Shown: one piece after another, positions 38,382 to 47,764 of the stretch
Numbering within the stretch: the first letter of the stretch is position 1
Layout of the letters: each line of letters opens with the position of its first letter
DNA from: Microbotryomycetes sp. JL201
Lineage: Eukaryota; Basidiomycota; Microbotryomycetes
Reading direction: 5' to 3'
NCBI GenBank assembly: GCA_033819885.1
Contig: JAQYUZ010000020.1
Coordinates: forward strand, 124,001 to 188,000
DNA: 64,000 nt
Notes under the pieces: model-generated
Told to the model about the DNA's origin: nothing
Databases searched by the model: none
The model's input: only the letters and a program-made list of their open reading frames with translations
Position numbers and translations under genes: made by a program

Positions 38382-39553
38382 TCAAGCCAAGAGAGCAGCG
38401 GCGGCAACAACGACGGCGCCCAAAGACATGGCTGTCTTGCCAGCGCCTGAAGTTGGAGACGTAGCTGCAGGAGCCGGCGCAGATTGCGAGTTTGATGCGG
38501 ACGAGGCCGGGGCAGATGTCTGGCTCGAGACTCGGGAGCTCGTCATACGGCTAGCAGACGACGAGGCCGCAGCTGACGAGACTGACAAAGTCGCAGTGTT
38601 CTGACAGCGAGAGAGAGAGAGAGAAGATCAGACTTTGTTCCGAACGAACCCTGTATTGACTTACAACTGCCGAAGTCTCAACGACAGAGCCTGTTGGCTC
38701 GCCGTTCTGGACGGTGAAGAACGACGCGGCGACGAGCTCGAGACCAGTGTTTTGGACGTACTCTTGAACGTTCCATGGACCGATATCAATGTCAGTGCCA
38801 GACAAGTTCTGCGGCGGCTCGAAACGAGCAGGCTGCAAAAACAGAAGCCAAGCGTAGCGATGAGGTCCGGAACCGGCCAGCGGCCCAGGTCCAGCGTAGC
38901 TCGTGACTTCGTTGCCATCGTCGATTTCGCCGTCTTGCTCGCGCTTGGCAGAGTTCTCCAGGTAGTGACGGTAGTTGGGCGTAGGATCACCGAGCGAGTT
39001 GGCGTCGGCGAGCACTAGCGTGAAGAGCGTCGAGTTTGTAAAGTCTGAAGCGTCGGCTTCGGCGGGAGCGAACGACACTGATGGCTTGTCTGACACTTGG
39101 TCGGCCGTGTACGCTTGGCCGTTTCTGAGAGTGCAATGACATTGAGGATTCGAAGCGGGACTTTTATTTTTTCCCTTAAAGTATGCTCACTCGACGACTC
39201 CAAAGCTCTCGTACTCGACAGTCAACAAGCCGCGCGACTTGAGCTCGATGCCGAATCCTCTTTCACTGTGTCACCGAAGCAACCCGGTCGGCGAGAGGGG
39301 CGGTGCGTGCGTGCGTGCGTGCGTGCGCGCGGGTGTGAAGACGAGATCATGAGCGTGTCAGCGGTCTGGGTACTACATCAAAAGACGCGTCGGCGATAAC
39401 TAACGGTGCCTGTGCAAAGCCCGAGTTTGCGTATTGCGCGTCGACGAGCGCGAGTTGCTCGGCCGTTGGCGTCGCAGACGTGCCATTCGACTGCTGGGCA
39501 GACACGGTAGCAGCGGCGTACGCGCAAGCAACGAGTGCGAATCGGGCGAGCAT
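38382..39553 (-). CDS. Secreted PEBP-family protein with predicted GPI anchor
   Basis: Phosphatidylethanolamine-binding-protein fold, here as a cell-surface protein. Seen: signal peptide MLARFALVACAYAAATVSA, then a PEBP domain: VEYESFGVVENGQAYTADQV, TLVLADANSLGDPTPNY with RHYLENS, and the core YAGPGPLAGSGPHRYAWLLF followed by LQPARFEPP. A Ser/Thr/Ala-rich tail (SSAAASSSASRMTSS) ends in a hydrophobic run, MSLGAVVVAAAALLA, typical of a GPI attachment signal. Introns: one at about 38604-38665 with a (GA)n run, one at 39128-39193 region, and one holding a (TGCG)n microsatellite at 39304-39328. Cytosolic PEBPs such as Tfs1 lack both signals. Ligand unknown. Confidence 0.8.
39304..39328. repeat. 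(TGCG)n microsatellite
   Basis: About six tandem TGCG units in the first intron of the PEBP gene. Confidence 0.85.
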
Positions 39554-39624
39554 CCTTGTGGCTGCGTTGGAAAAAGCAGAATGAGCTACGTTCGGCGCGC
39601 GCGTCTAACATCCTGAAAAATACC

Positions 39625-39895
39625 AAATTGTGCGTCGATTACCCGTGCTCTCGTCGCGGCTCGTGTGCACATGAGACCTGATCGTGAGACTGTGAGCTGC
39701 GGTTCGTTCATCCTCATTTTCTGACGTACCAGTCACGTGACATTCAACTTGGCGAGAGAGTTGTCGGTACTATTTGTTCAATCAGATACTATGACAACTT
39801 GATCTACGTGCTGTACTTGCCATGGCCTGCCCCTATCATCGCACGTTGGTAACTCCGCTTGGCCGTCCCGCGTAAACGGAAGCTTGTTCTTGCAA
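39625..39895 (+). repeat. Direct repeat DR-A (copy 1)
   Basis: About 260 bases that align along their whole length with 44250-44530 in the same orientation, roughly three quarters identical by eye. Shared words include CTCTCGTCGC near the start, TCACGTGACATTCAACT in the middle, CTATGAC and GGTAACTCCGCTT near the end. It lies immediately upstream of the PEBP gene start (39553, minus strand). TCACGTGA occurs at 39733-39740. Confidence 0.75.
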
Positions 39896-40798
39896 TTGCA
39901 ACACTCTTTCCTTCCCGAAACAAAAGAGGCGTTAACAGCGCGCCGTGCTCGTCACAAAAGCTATATCGATCGCTAGGTCGGCCTCCGATGAGAACCACCA
40001 CGACAAATGCTAAGCTCTTGGAATTCTAAGCATGGCAGGGCACCGACCTAGGTGACCTGAAAAAGAAGAAAGAAAAATGAAAAGAAGAGATCGATTTGGC
40101 CCTGAGGGCCGGCGCTGTCGACTGCCAGGATCTGAACCGTCAAGCTCGTCAGCGTTTTGGGTCCAGAATGTGGGTGATAGACTGTCAACCTACAGAGCAA
40201 AAGTGGGAAGGAAAGAGGTGAGCTACACCAGGCTCAGGTGTGCACAATGGTAGCTGAAGGGCGCGAGTCAGCCTTGAACGTTCCAATTGCTTGAATTGCC
40301 AGCACTGATTGTATGAGGGTCGTGAAGGACTGAAGCTCAACAGAAACTACTAGAGAAACCTGGCCAAATACAATCCGCAGTGTTCGAGATCTGAAACATA
40401 AGAAAGTCGAACATAAAGAAAAAGAGATGAAAAGGCGGTTCGGTGGAGAAGCGTTTACCCGAATCGTCTTAGGTCATTGGATCTTTGTAAAGTCGAGGCG
40501 TTGAGTGTCTCGGCGTTACATCGTCAGTCTACAGCATTCCGGGTCAGAGGATTCTATAATCAACGAGGCCAGAAACGAGGCCAGCTGGTGCTTGAAAGCG
40601 ACAGCAATCCGTTCGGCACAATTTGTCAGCTTCCTGTGCCTGACCCGCTGACCATGGCTGTGCTTGACGAGTGCGACATAGAAATAGCCGGTGAGGCTTT
40701 CTCCAAAGTCCGGCAAAGCTGTCCTTAGACTGGGAAGCCGTTTTCCCTCTTGTGCTTCTTCTTAATGAAGTGATTCGATCGTCTGAGACTCTGTCGAC

Positions 40799-41746
40799 AT
40801 GAACCACAAAATTCAATCGCGCGCAGTCGGACGACATACGCCAACACCGCCCAAAGCTGCGACAAGGGGTGAGGCACCCGGCCAAGTGTATTCCTTATTC
40901 GATAGACACATACCCAGCTTGCCGGACGAACACTGGAACAAACACAACTGGGCACGCTCAGATGACGGCAGTTACGCTCCTGATAGCGATGGTGACGACG
41001 ACGGCGACGACGATCATTTGCTAAGGCGACGGCGATCAATTGCTCCCTCCAGTAGCCGATGGCGAAAGCGTTATCGCAGAAGCAGACGAAGCCAGCACAG
41101 ATGAAGACATTGAAGGTGATTCATCCACGACCGACTCTACGCGCGGATCGTGTGTTTATCAGTATTGACGCACGACCGCTATTGTTCACAGCGCCAGACG
41201 CAGACGAAGACCCGACGGATTCGCACATCGTCGACACGCGCGCCCGCATGACGACCCAGACTAGTTTGGAGAAGGCGGAGAACCCCACCGCGGTCCTCCG
41301 CTTAGCCGCTTCTATGACATCGTCACCCGTCGGTTCCAATTCAGCAATATTTACTCGCCAGGTCCTGGGCAGCCTCTACAGCCGCTGCATGTCTGGCTCG
41401 AGCTCGAGCGACAGCTCATGTTGTCCGCACTGCCCTCAATCGCCGCCCTCAATCGCCGACTGCGTACGGTCTTGGTCGACGAAAGGCGCCGCACTCGCTC
41501 CGTCAGTCAACATGGCGTCCCGTCTGACAGACCCGGCTGCGGTCTCCAAGACCATCGAATTTGTCATCCGGAGTTTGACTGATGGGACAGACCGCATCGT
41601 GCCCACATTTCTGCCAATGCCACAGCTAGGCCTGCGCGGGCGACGAGGACAGCCTCTCGGCACCCCCCTTATCCATCCTATTACGCATAGCAAACGCCAC
41701 AGGTGCCAAGCCGACCGGCGGTGGACAGCTCATCGTCTGGATCTAA
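40799..41746 (+). other. Unresolved coding traces leading into palindrome 1 (left side)
   Basis: A plus-strand frame starts MNHKIQSRAVGRHTPTPPKA at 40799 with an acidic stretch SDGDDDGDDD. Further downstream other frames look protein-like (FYDIVTRRFQFSNIYSPGPG, LELERQLMLSALPSIAALNR), and the last block, RIANATGAKPTGGGQLIVWI, ends at a stop codon at 41744-41746 inside the left arm of the palindrome. A matching block is found on the minus strand of the right arm. The pieces lie in different frames; introns may join some, but I could not build one consistent gene. No family recognised. Confidence 0.3.
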
Positions 41747-42558
41747 ATGAGGCCCGAATCGAGGAGTCGAAGCGCTGCTGCGACAGTCGAAGGTGAGTGC
41801 GAGCTCACACCCCCAAATAAGACCCCGGTTGTTGACTCTCATGCCACAAAAGGTCGACATCTGTCTCCTTGAGGCAATCGCAGAGATGCGAGCTGTAATG
41901 GTCGTCCTTTGCCGAGGTGTCGCTACAAAGCAATCTGGAAACCGTATGCCCTACAAATGGCTAAATCACTCTCAACCTCAGGCAAGCAAAAGGCCAAGGC
42001 TTCAATCTCAAACGCTTTTGCGTTTCAATCTCGCCACAAGGCTCGATCTCTTGGGTAATCAGGAAGCGCCAGACCTCGTCATCGATCACGACACTGTCGA
42101 GCTCTGCCGCGAGTCCCGTTGCAAGGTGGCGTCGACCGTGATCGATGATGAGGTCTGGCGCCTCCTGATTACCCAAGAGATCGAGCCTTGTGGCGAGATT
42201 GAAACGCGAGAGCGTGTGAGATTGAAGCCTTGGCCTTTTGCTTGCCTGAGGTTGAGAGTGATTTAGCCATTTGTAGGGCATACGGTTTCCAGATTGCTTT
42301 GTAGCGACACCTCGGCAAAGGACGACCATTACAGCTCGCATCTCTGCGATTGCCTCAAGGAGACAGATGTCGACCTTTTGTGGCATGAGAGTCAACAACC
42401 GGGGTCTTATTTGGGGGTGTGAGCTCGCACTCACCTTCGACTGTCGCAGCAGCGCTTCGACTCCTCGATTCGGGCCTCATTTAGATCCAGACGATGAGCT
42501 GTCCACCGCCGGCCGGCTTGGCACCTGTGGCGTTTGCTATGCGTATACGATGGATAAG
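41668..42558. repeat. Palindrome 1: near-perfect inverted repeat with a 46-bp spacer
   Basis: Arms 41668-42090 and 42137-42558 are reverse complements with only about five differences seen over some 420 bases, outside the ragged outer ends. The spacer is 42091-42136. The two DNA strands therefore read almost the same, and both carry the same 157-codon open frame (from about 41793 plus and 42434 minus). Each arm also carries the last coding block ending GGGQLIVWI and a stop, so two gene ends face each other tail to tail. A transcript crossing it would fold into a 420-bp hairpin. Confidence 0.95.
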
Positions 42559-43997
42559 CCAGTGTGTAATCGCGGTCATGTTGACCCTGTCGGATGTGGT
42601 GGAGCCGTGACCGAGATGACAATAAAACGTGGGTAGGGTGGTAATCCTGAAACCCAGATGTCAGCTTGGTCATTTCACCGCGGACGCCTCGCACGAGACT
42701 TACAATGCTCACGCCGCCACAGCTATGACATTGCCAGTTGATCAGTGGAAGCGCCTTGTATCTCGGTCGCTCGAGCAATGCCGAGACTGATGGTGATTCG
42801 ATGAGTACGAGTGGCTGTTGGACACTGCCAGCAAGCCACCGAGGTCCGAGATCCCTCAGGACATTCATCTTTCGACGGAAATCAGCTACATGCTCTCATA
42901 TTCGACCTTGGACAGGTCAAAGACGACAGATTTACTCGAAGAGTCTTGGGCAACGACGCGTTCAACCAAATCGTTGATGGCGTACACCCCGTTGCGCTTA
43001 CCCGACACATCCTGTCAACGCACTTGTCTGTATTATTTGATGTCACGATCCACCGAGCCGTCTTGACGCGCATCAATCGTCGTCACAAAGTCAATCTGCC
43101 AGACCGCCGCTCTAATACTGGAGTTGTTAGTCGGCGCACCACATCGCAGATCTGGACGCCGGCTCTCAGTTTCGTCCACGGGATCGAGGGTCGCCTGTCG
43201 GTGGTTACAGAGATGCTCGGTGCCCAGGGCGGCACGGTGTCTCGGCGCGTCCAAGCCAAGAAAGTTGGCTCTGGACGTTTGGACCAGAGGACTGCCGCGG
43301 GTCGTGGGGAGTTCCGACCTCTCAAGGATTCGCCGTATGCTGACGCCAGCAGACGATTCAAGTCCGGCCGACATTGTCAAATCGATCAACAATGATTGGA
43401 TCATCGTGTCGATCAACGCCACAGGACTGGACACCTTGACCCTTTCGATACTCGCTTTTGATCACGAGCACCGGCGAGTCGATCGCGTAGTCGAGCTTGA
43501 CGACAACATTTTCAGAAAGGTCTCGCAGGCCATGGCCGCAGAAGCTCACCTACGGGCACAGGAGCTTGCTCACGATACCGACAACTCTATCGGCAAGCAG
43601 ATCGGTCGGCATACTGCCTTGCATCAGACGGTAATCGTGCGCAAAGTCATGGCCGAGAAGCAGCACGCGTGTGACAAATGTGTTCTTGGCGGCAGGCGTG
43701 TTCAAGACGAGTCACGATGGACGTGTGGCCGGCAATGCTGCCGAGCGACTACCAGGGCAATTCACTTTCTCGCACCTTTCATCGATTCAACCGCTCAAGC
43801 TTCTTATCGTCGTCAGCAAAAAGGTCTCGCACAAAGTAAATCAGCTCTCGACAGTCTTTCAAGACTTCCTCAGACGCTTCGAAGTGGAAGCCGCGTCGCG
43901 TGCGATACCGCTCGTATTCTTTCGTGCCGACCCGACAGACGCTTCTTCCGTGTGCGGTACAATACTTGCAGGCATGAGTTTCTGAGACGACGTACAC
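42481..43997 (-). other. Unresolved coding traces leading into palindrome 1 (right side)
   Basis: On the minus strand, a frame at 43997-43779 reads ETHACKYCTAHGRSVCRVG then KEYERYRTRRGFHFEASEEV and ends at a stop; its C-x2-C and later C suggest a metal-binding site. Nearer the palindrome an intron-like segment starts GTAAGTCTCG and ends GGGTTTCAG, followed by ITTLPTFYCHLGHGSTTSDR and a final block RIANATGAKPAGGGQLIVWI with a stop at 42483-42481. The end block is the paralogue of the one on the left side. Exons between 42.8 and 43.7 kb could not be ordered with confidence; the opposite strand also has a long open frame there. No family recognised. Confidence 0.3.
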
Positions 43998-44249
43998 GGT
44001 GAGTGACCTGACGACCTTTGATTGCAGCTATTGATCGGTATCGTCTAAGTGTACTCCTGCACCAAATGGTCGGTCCAACCTGTTCTTTTGCCCGAGCTGC
44101 GGAGAAACATGGAACGTTGGCGTCCTGGCGGCGATTGACATTCGATTCATTGCCGTTCATCAGCTGATTTTTCTATGGAGAGCATCCATTTGTGCAATCT
44201 CAATATTCCTAATCAGCTCACCCACAGCGGCAACGCGGTGAGCGAAAAA

Positions 44250-44530
44250 CAACAAACTGCGCGTTGGTAGCCCGTACTCTCGTCGCAGCTGCACTGCAAA
44301 TGACACTGGCTCGTACTCCTTATGAGATTGTGAGCTGGGTTCCAATCATTATCACTTTCTAATATACCGATCACGTGACATTCAACTAGGCGAGAGAGCT
44401 ATCAATACCAGGTTTTGAATCAGACACTATGACGACTCGATCTACATGCTGCGCTTGTCTTGGCGTGTCCCTCTTTGCGCTCCTCGGTAACTCCGCTTCG
44501 CCTCCCGTTCAGTGAACCTTGTTTGCCTCT
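44250..44530 (+). repeat. Direct repeat DR-A (copy 2)
   Basis: Second copy of the repeat at 39625-39895, same orientation. TCACGTGA is at 44371-44378. It lies immediately upstream of the DUF2235 gene, so both copies sit in front of a gene start, one on each strand. With copy 1 it brackets the palindrome region. Confidence 0.75.
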
Positions 44531-44535
44531 GCTCG

Positions 44536-46541
44536 ATGACCCCGCCAACACCGAGTGTCGTGCCAGTGCGAAGGCACACATCGCGTAACAAGACGTGGAC
44601 TGCACCGCGCAAGCATGCCGGGCTTCGTGTCCAAGCACACGCGTTGGCGATGGCCGTGCCGGCTGCTCCTGCACAAGCCGCGGACGACACTCCACCAACG
44701 GCGCGCCTGCAGGCAATCCCGGACGACCACAAAAACGGACGCAACCTCGTGCTGATATTCGACGGCACAAACAACACGTTCGAGTCCGAGGTGAGCGCGT
44801 TCATTCGCAGTAGCTTGCACGCTTGCTAAAGTTGTATCGAGGTCAGCTCACCTCCTTGCCGCTGTAAGCGGCACTTGCACGAGAAACTCTTCAGGGCCGA
44901 TCAAACAACGATACCTCTTGCAGCCTGTTTTCATTCTTGTCGACAGATACTCGTTACCAACTGGCTTAGTGAGCAACCGGAAATCTCCAGCGTCCTCTCT
45001 CCCCTTTAACGACGGGCTGAGCTTGATGAATCTTTCGCAGCTACCAGACAGGAATCGGCACGTACACAGCTGGCTGGTCACCTTCCGGTCTCGTACAAGG
45101 CTTCTGGCGATTCTTAGATTCTGTTGCAGCGTGGAACCTGCCTGAGCAGTGCGTCAAGCTCACGATGCTAGTTGCAAGCCGCTGATCGACCACATGCGCA
45201 GTGTCAAGGGTGGTTACGAGTACCTATGCAACTACTGTCAGCTCAATCAAGTTTTCGAGCATATTCAGCTACTCACTCCTGGCAATTCTTGCAGACCAAC
45301 CGGGCGACCGCATCTTCCTGTTTGGGTTCTCTAGAGGCGCCTACACTGCACGTGCCCTCGCCGGCATGTGTCAGCAGGTTGGATTGCTGATGCCAGGCAA
45401 CAAAGAATCTGTCGACCTCGCTTACGACATTTACTCGAGAGGGGCCAACGCCAAACTGTCGCCCGAGGCAAACGTTGGCTTGGCAGACGCATTCCACGAC
45501 ATGTTCTCACGGACGATCTCGATTCATTTCGTCGGAGTCTGGGATACGGTCGCCTCTGTTGGATTTCTGACACCGAAAACTCTGCCATTTTCTTCCGGCT
45601 CCTCGATGGTCTCACATTTTCGCCACTGTCTCGCTCTCGATGAGCATCGAGTTCGATTTATACCTCAAGTGTGGCTGAGCGACGATGCTGCCAATGGTGA
45701 TCCAAACGACAAGGGTTTGCTCGTCTCCGGATGCGAGCCGACGACCAAGGAAGTTTGGTTCAGTGGCGCGCACAGCAACATCGGAGGCGGTCAGACCGCT
45801 ACGGACGGAGACAGATCGCCTCGCCTCTCCCATCTGCCACTGAGGTGGATGATTCGAGAAGCGGTCGAACAAGGCCTTTTACTCGACATTGAAGTCGTCG
45901 AAAACTCGCCTTTGTTTACGCCATTCTTGACTCGTGCACAGAAAATGTTTGACGCCCAAGACGAACAGCTCTCGAGGTACCTCGATAAGTTTGGTCCATC
46001 GTTCCATCGCAAGATGGATCCGGCTTTGTGCGCTTTAATCTTTGTCTCTACTTTGCCAGGCGAAGAGAACACAAAGGCTGCACGCGCACCACGTGGTGAC
46101 CGATTGAGTCTGCATATTGCACTTGACCCGAAAGCGAAACGTATCACCGGAATGTGGAGCAGGATCAAACAGCGACTAGCAGCATTGCCCTGGATCCTAA
46201 TGGAGTGGCTTCCTTTGAAGGTAATACAGTGGGATGTACAGGGCAAACCCTTGCATCAAGGCACAGTGTGCGTCACAAGTAGATGATTTTCTTGTTATCC
46301 TCCACTGACGCCACCTTTGGTTTTCACGAATAGCATCCATCGAGGGCGAGGTCGTACGATGCCGCCGAACCCAGTCTGGCACTATTCCGTCAGAGAGCGC
46401 ATGAATGCGACAGCGGCCGACTTTATCGCTCAAGGCCAGGGTCAAGACAACTCGTCCGTCCCGGAGACTGTGCCATACAAACCAAAAGCGAGATTCCTTC
46501 AAGAGGAAGGCGTCCACTTATGGGACGATGGAGGGTTCTGA
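44536..46541 (+). CDS. DUF2235 protein (Tle1-like alpha/beta hydrolase)
   Basis: Predicted serine hydrolase of the DUF2235 family, related to bacterial Tle1 phospholipase effectors and common in fungi. Seen: NLVLIFDGTNNTFESE (oxyanion-side Asp-Gly motif), YQTGIGTYTAGWSPSGLVQG, FWRFLDSVAAWNLPEQ, nucleophile elbow DRIFLFGFSRGAYTARALAG, ISIHFVGVWDTVASVG, HCLALDEHRVRFIPQVW and EVWFSGAHSNIGGG, then a C-terminal region ending EEGVHLWDDGGF. The exons between 44791 (donor after ESE) and about 45040 are unclear, so about 20 residues may be missing from my reading. Start MTPPTPSVV at 44536; an alternative ATG is near 44650. The end is 32 bases from the end of the convergent esterase gene. Confidence 0.82.
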
Positions 46542-46573
46542 GCTTTGGAATTTGGAGTTTCAGTATCGGGCAT

Positions 46574-47563
46574 TCACCGTAGCTGCTTGAGAATATCGAC
46601 TACCGCGCCATATGCCTCGTCCCGAGCCTCGCTGTCCCCGGTTTTATTCATATTGATATCCCACGCGTGATCTCGCCCCTCAAACATCTTGTACACAATC
46701 TTTCGCTCGCTCGGACCCTGTTGTCCGCTCGCTTGAGCTCTCGTTCGAGCTGTGCGCAGTTGCTCGACAAAGTTTTCCATCTCTGGCACAAGTGAATCTC
46801 TTCCGCCTGTAAAGACAACGACCGTGTCTGGCATAGCTTCAATCTGCTCCTGCGTTGACGACATTGACATTCTCGGATCCTTTTTGACGCTCGGACGCGT
46901 GAAGTCACCTCCGTCGTTCAACCACTCGACTTGATTCGACAATCCGAGATAGGCATCGTTGAACAACTTTTGAAACTTGTGAGGTATACCAAGAGAATAC
47001 GGTGCGTCTTTTGGTGCTTCTGGGGCGATTCGTGTACCAAATGGAGTCGACAGGTCGGCTGGATAGAATGTAATGACGGCATCCACCTTGTTTCGAAGGT
47101 CGATCGGAGCGTTCGAAGAGACTGTCAATGCCAAATTACCACCAGCCGAGAAGCCCGACAAGACCAGCCGACTTTGTGGGGACAGGTTTGTGGCGAGGTA
47201 AGACAGAACATCTTCGACGTCCTCGTAAGCATGCGGGAATGGCCATTCAGGTGCGAGCCTGTATGCGACGTCGTACACAATCACGTTCGCCTCGTCTGCA
47301 ATGCGTCTCGCGAACGCGTCCGATTCACCGTGACACGGAAGCACGAACCCGGATCCATGCATGTTGATGACGACTCGCGCTGTTTGTTTCTGTTCCTGCG
47401 TCATTTCACGAGGCTCGTACACGTGAACCTTGATTCCGTGGCCATCTCGCGCCTTGATGTGGAGCACGTGATCAGGTGCGGGCGCAGGCCACTTGCGTGT
47501 TAGCCGAGAGATTGCTCGGATGAGCATGACTGTCGCTTTGAGCCTCAGGTAAGAGGGAGCCAT
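46574..47563 (-). CDS. HSL-type alpha/beta hydrolase (esterase/deacetylase)
   Basis: Single-exon esterase of the hormone-sensitive-lipase group, a rare intronless gene in this window. Seen: oxyanion motif NMHGSGFVLPCHG (HGSG rather than the usual HGGG), YRLAPEWPFPHAYEDVEDVL, nucleophile elbow LSGFSAGGNLAL, catalytic Asp in VVFTGGRDSLVPEMENF and catalytic His in FEGRDHAWDI. About 329 residues from MAPSYLRLKATV, normal for the family. A hydrophobic N-terminus could anchor it weakly. Substrate unknown; small acyl or acetyl esters are typical. Confidence 0.88.
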   Translation of the reverse strand: MAPSYLRLKATVMLIRAISRLTRKWPAPAPDHVLHIKARDGHGIKVHVYEPREMTQEQKQTARVVINMHGSGFVLPCHGESDAFARRIADEANVIVYDVAYRLAPEWPFPHAYEDVEDVLSYLATNLSPQSRLVLSGFSAGGNLALTVSSNAPIDLRNKVDAVITFYPADLSTPFGTRIAPEAPKDAPYSLGIPHKFQKLFNDAYLGLSNQVEWLNDGGDFTRPSVKKDPRMSMSSTQEQIEAMPDTVVVFTGGRDSLVPEMENFVEQLRTARTRAQASGQQGPSERKIVYKMFEGRDHAWDINMNKTGDSEARDEAYGAVVDILKQLR

Positions 47564-47764
47564 GGTGCAGGAGCAGAGCGCAAGGTCATCCACCACCCGG
47601 CGAGCAGCACTTGTATCGGCATATCCCGTTCATTACCGGTTATCAATTCGCTATCGAGTTAATAATACCCGAGAATGGTAACGGAGTGGTGGTCAAACAT
47701 TGCAACAAGACAAATGCCCAAACATTATGCGGCACGTCGGGCCATCTGCAGCAAAGAGACACGT

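Noticed and set aside
38609-38625. CRISPR-like or regulatory meaning of the GA run
   Set aside because: It is a simple repeat inside a PEBP intron, on the pyrimidine side just before the acceptor.
40080-40230. tRNA-like word GGTTCAGATCC on the minus strand
   Set aside because: The bases around it do not form the 5-bp T stem or an acceptor stem, so no cloverleaf can be drawn.
41793-42434. Twin 157-codon open frames on both strands as a gene pair
   Set aside because: They are the same sequence read through the two arms of a palindrome and begin with GTG at a splice-like site, so they are a by-product of symmetry.
43124-44002. Long plus-strand frame of about 290 codons as a gene
   Set aside because: The minus strand also has long open frames here, composition is unremarkable, and neither has a recognisable domain; I left the region unresolved.
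39625-44530. LTR retrotransposon with the direct repeats as its LTRs
   Set aside because: No gag, protease, reverse transcriptase or integrase likeness, no primer-binding or polypurine site, and no clear TG...CA repeat ends were seen.
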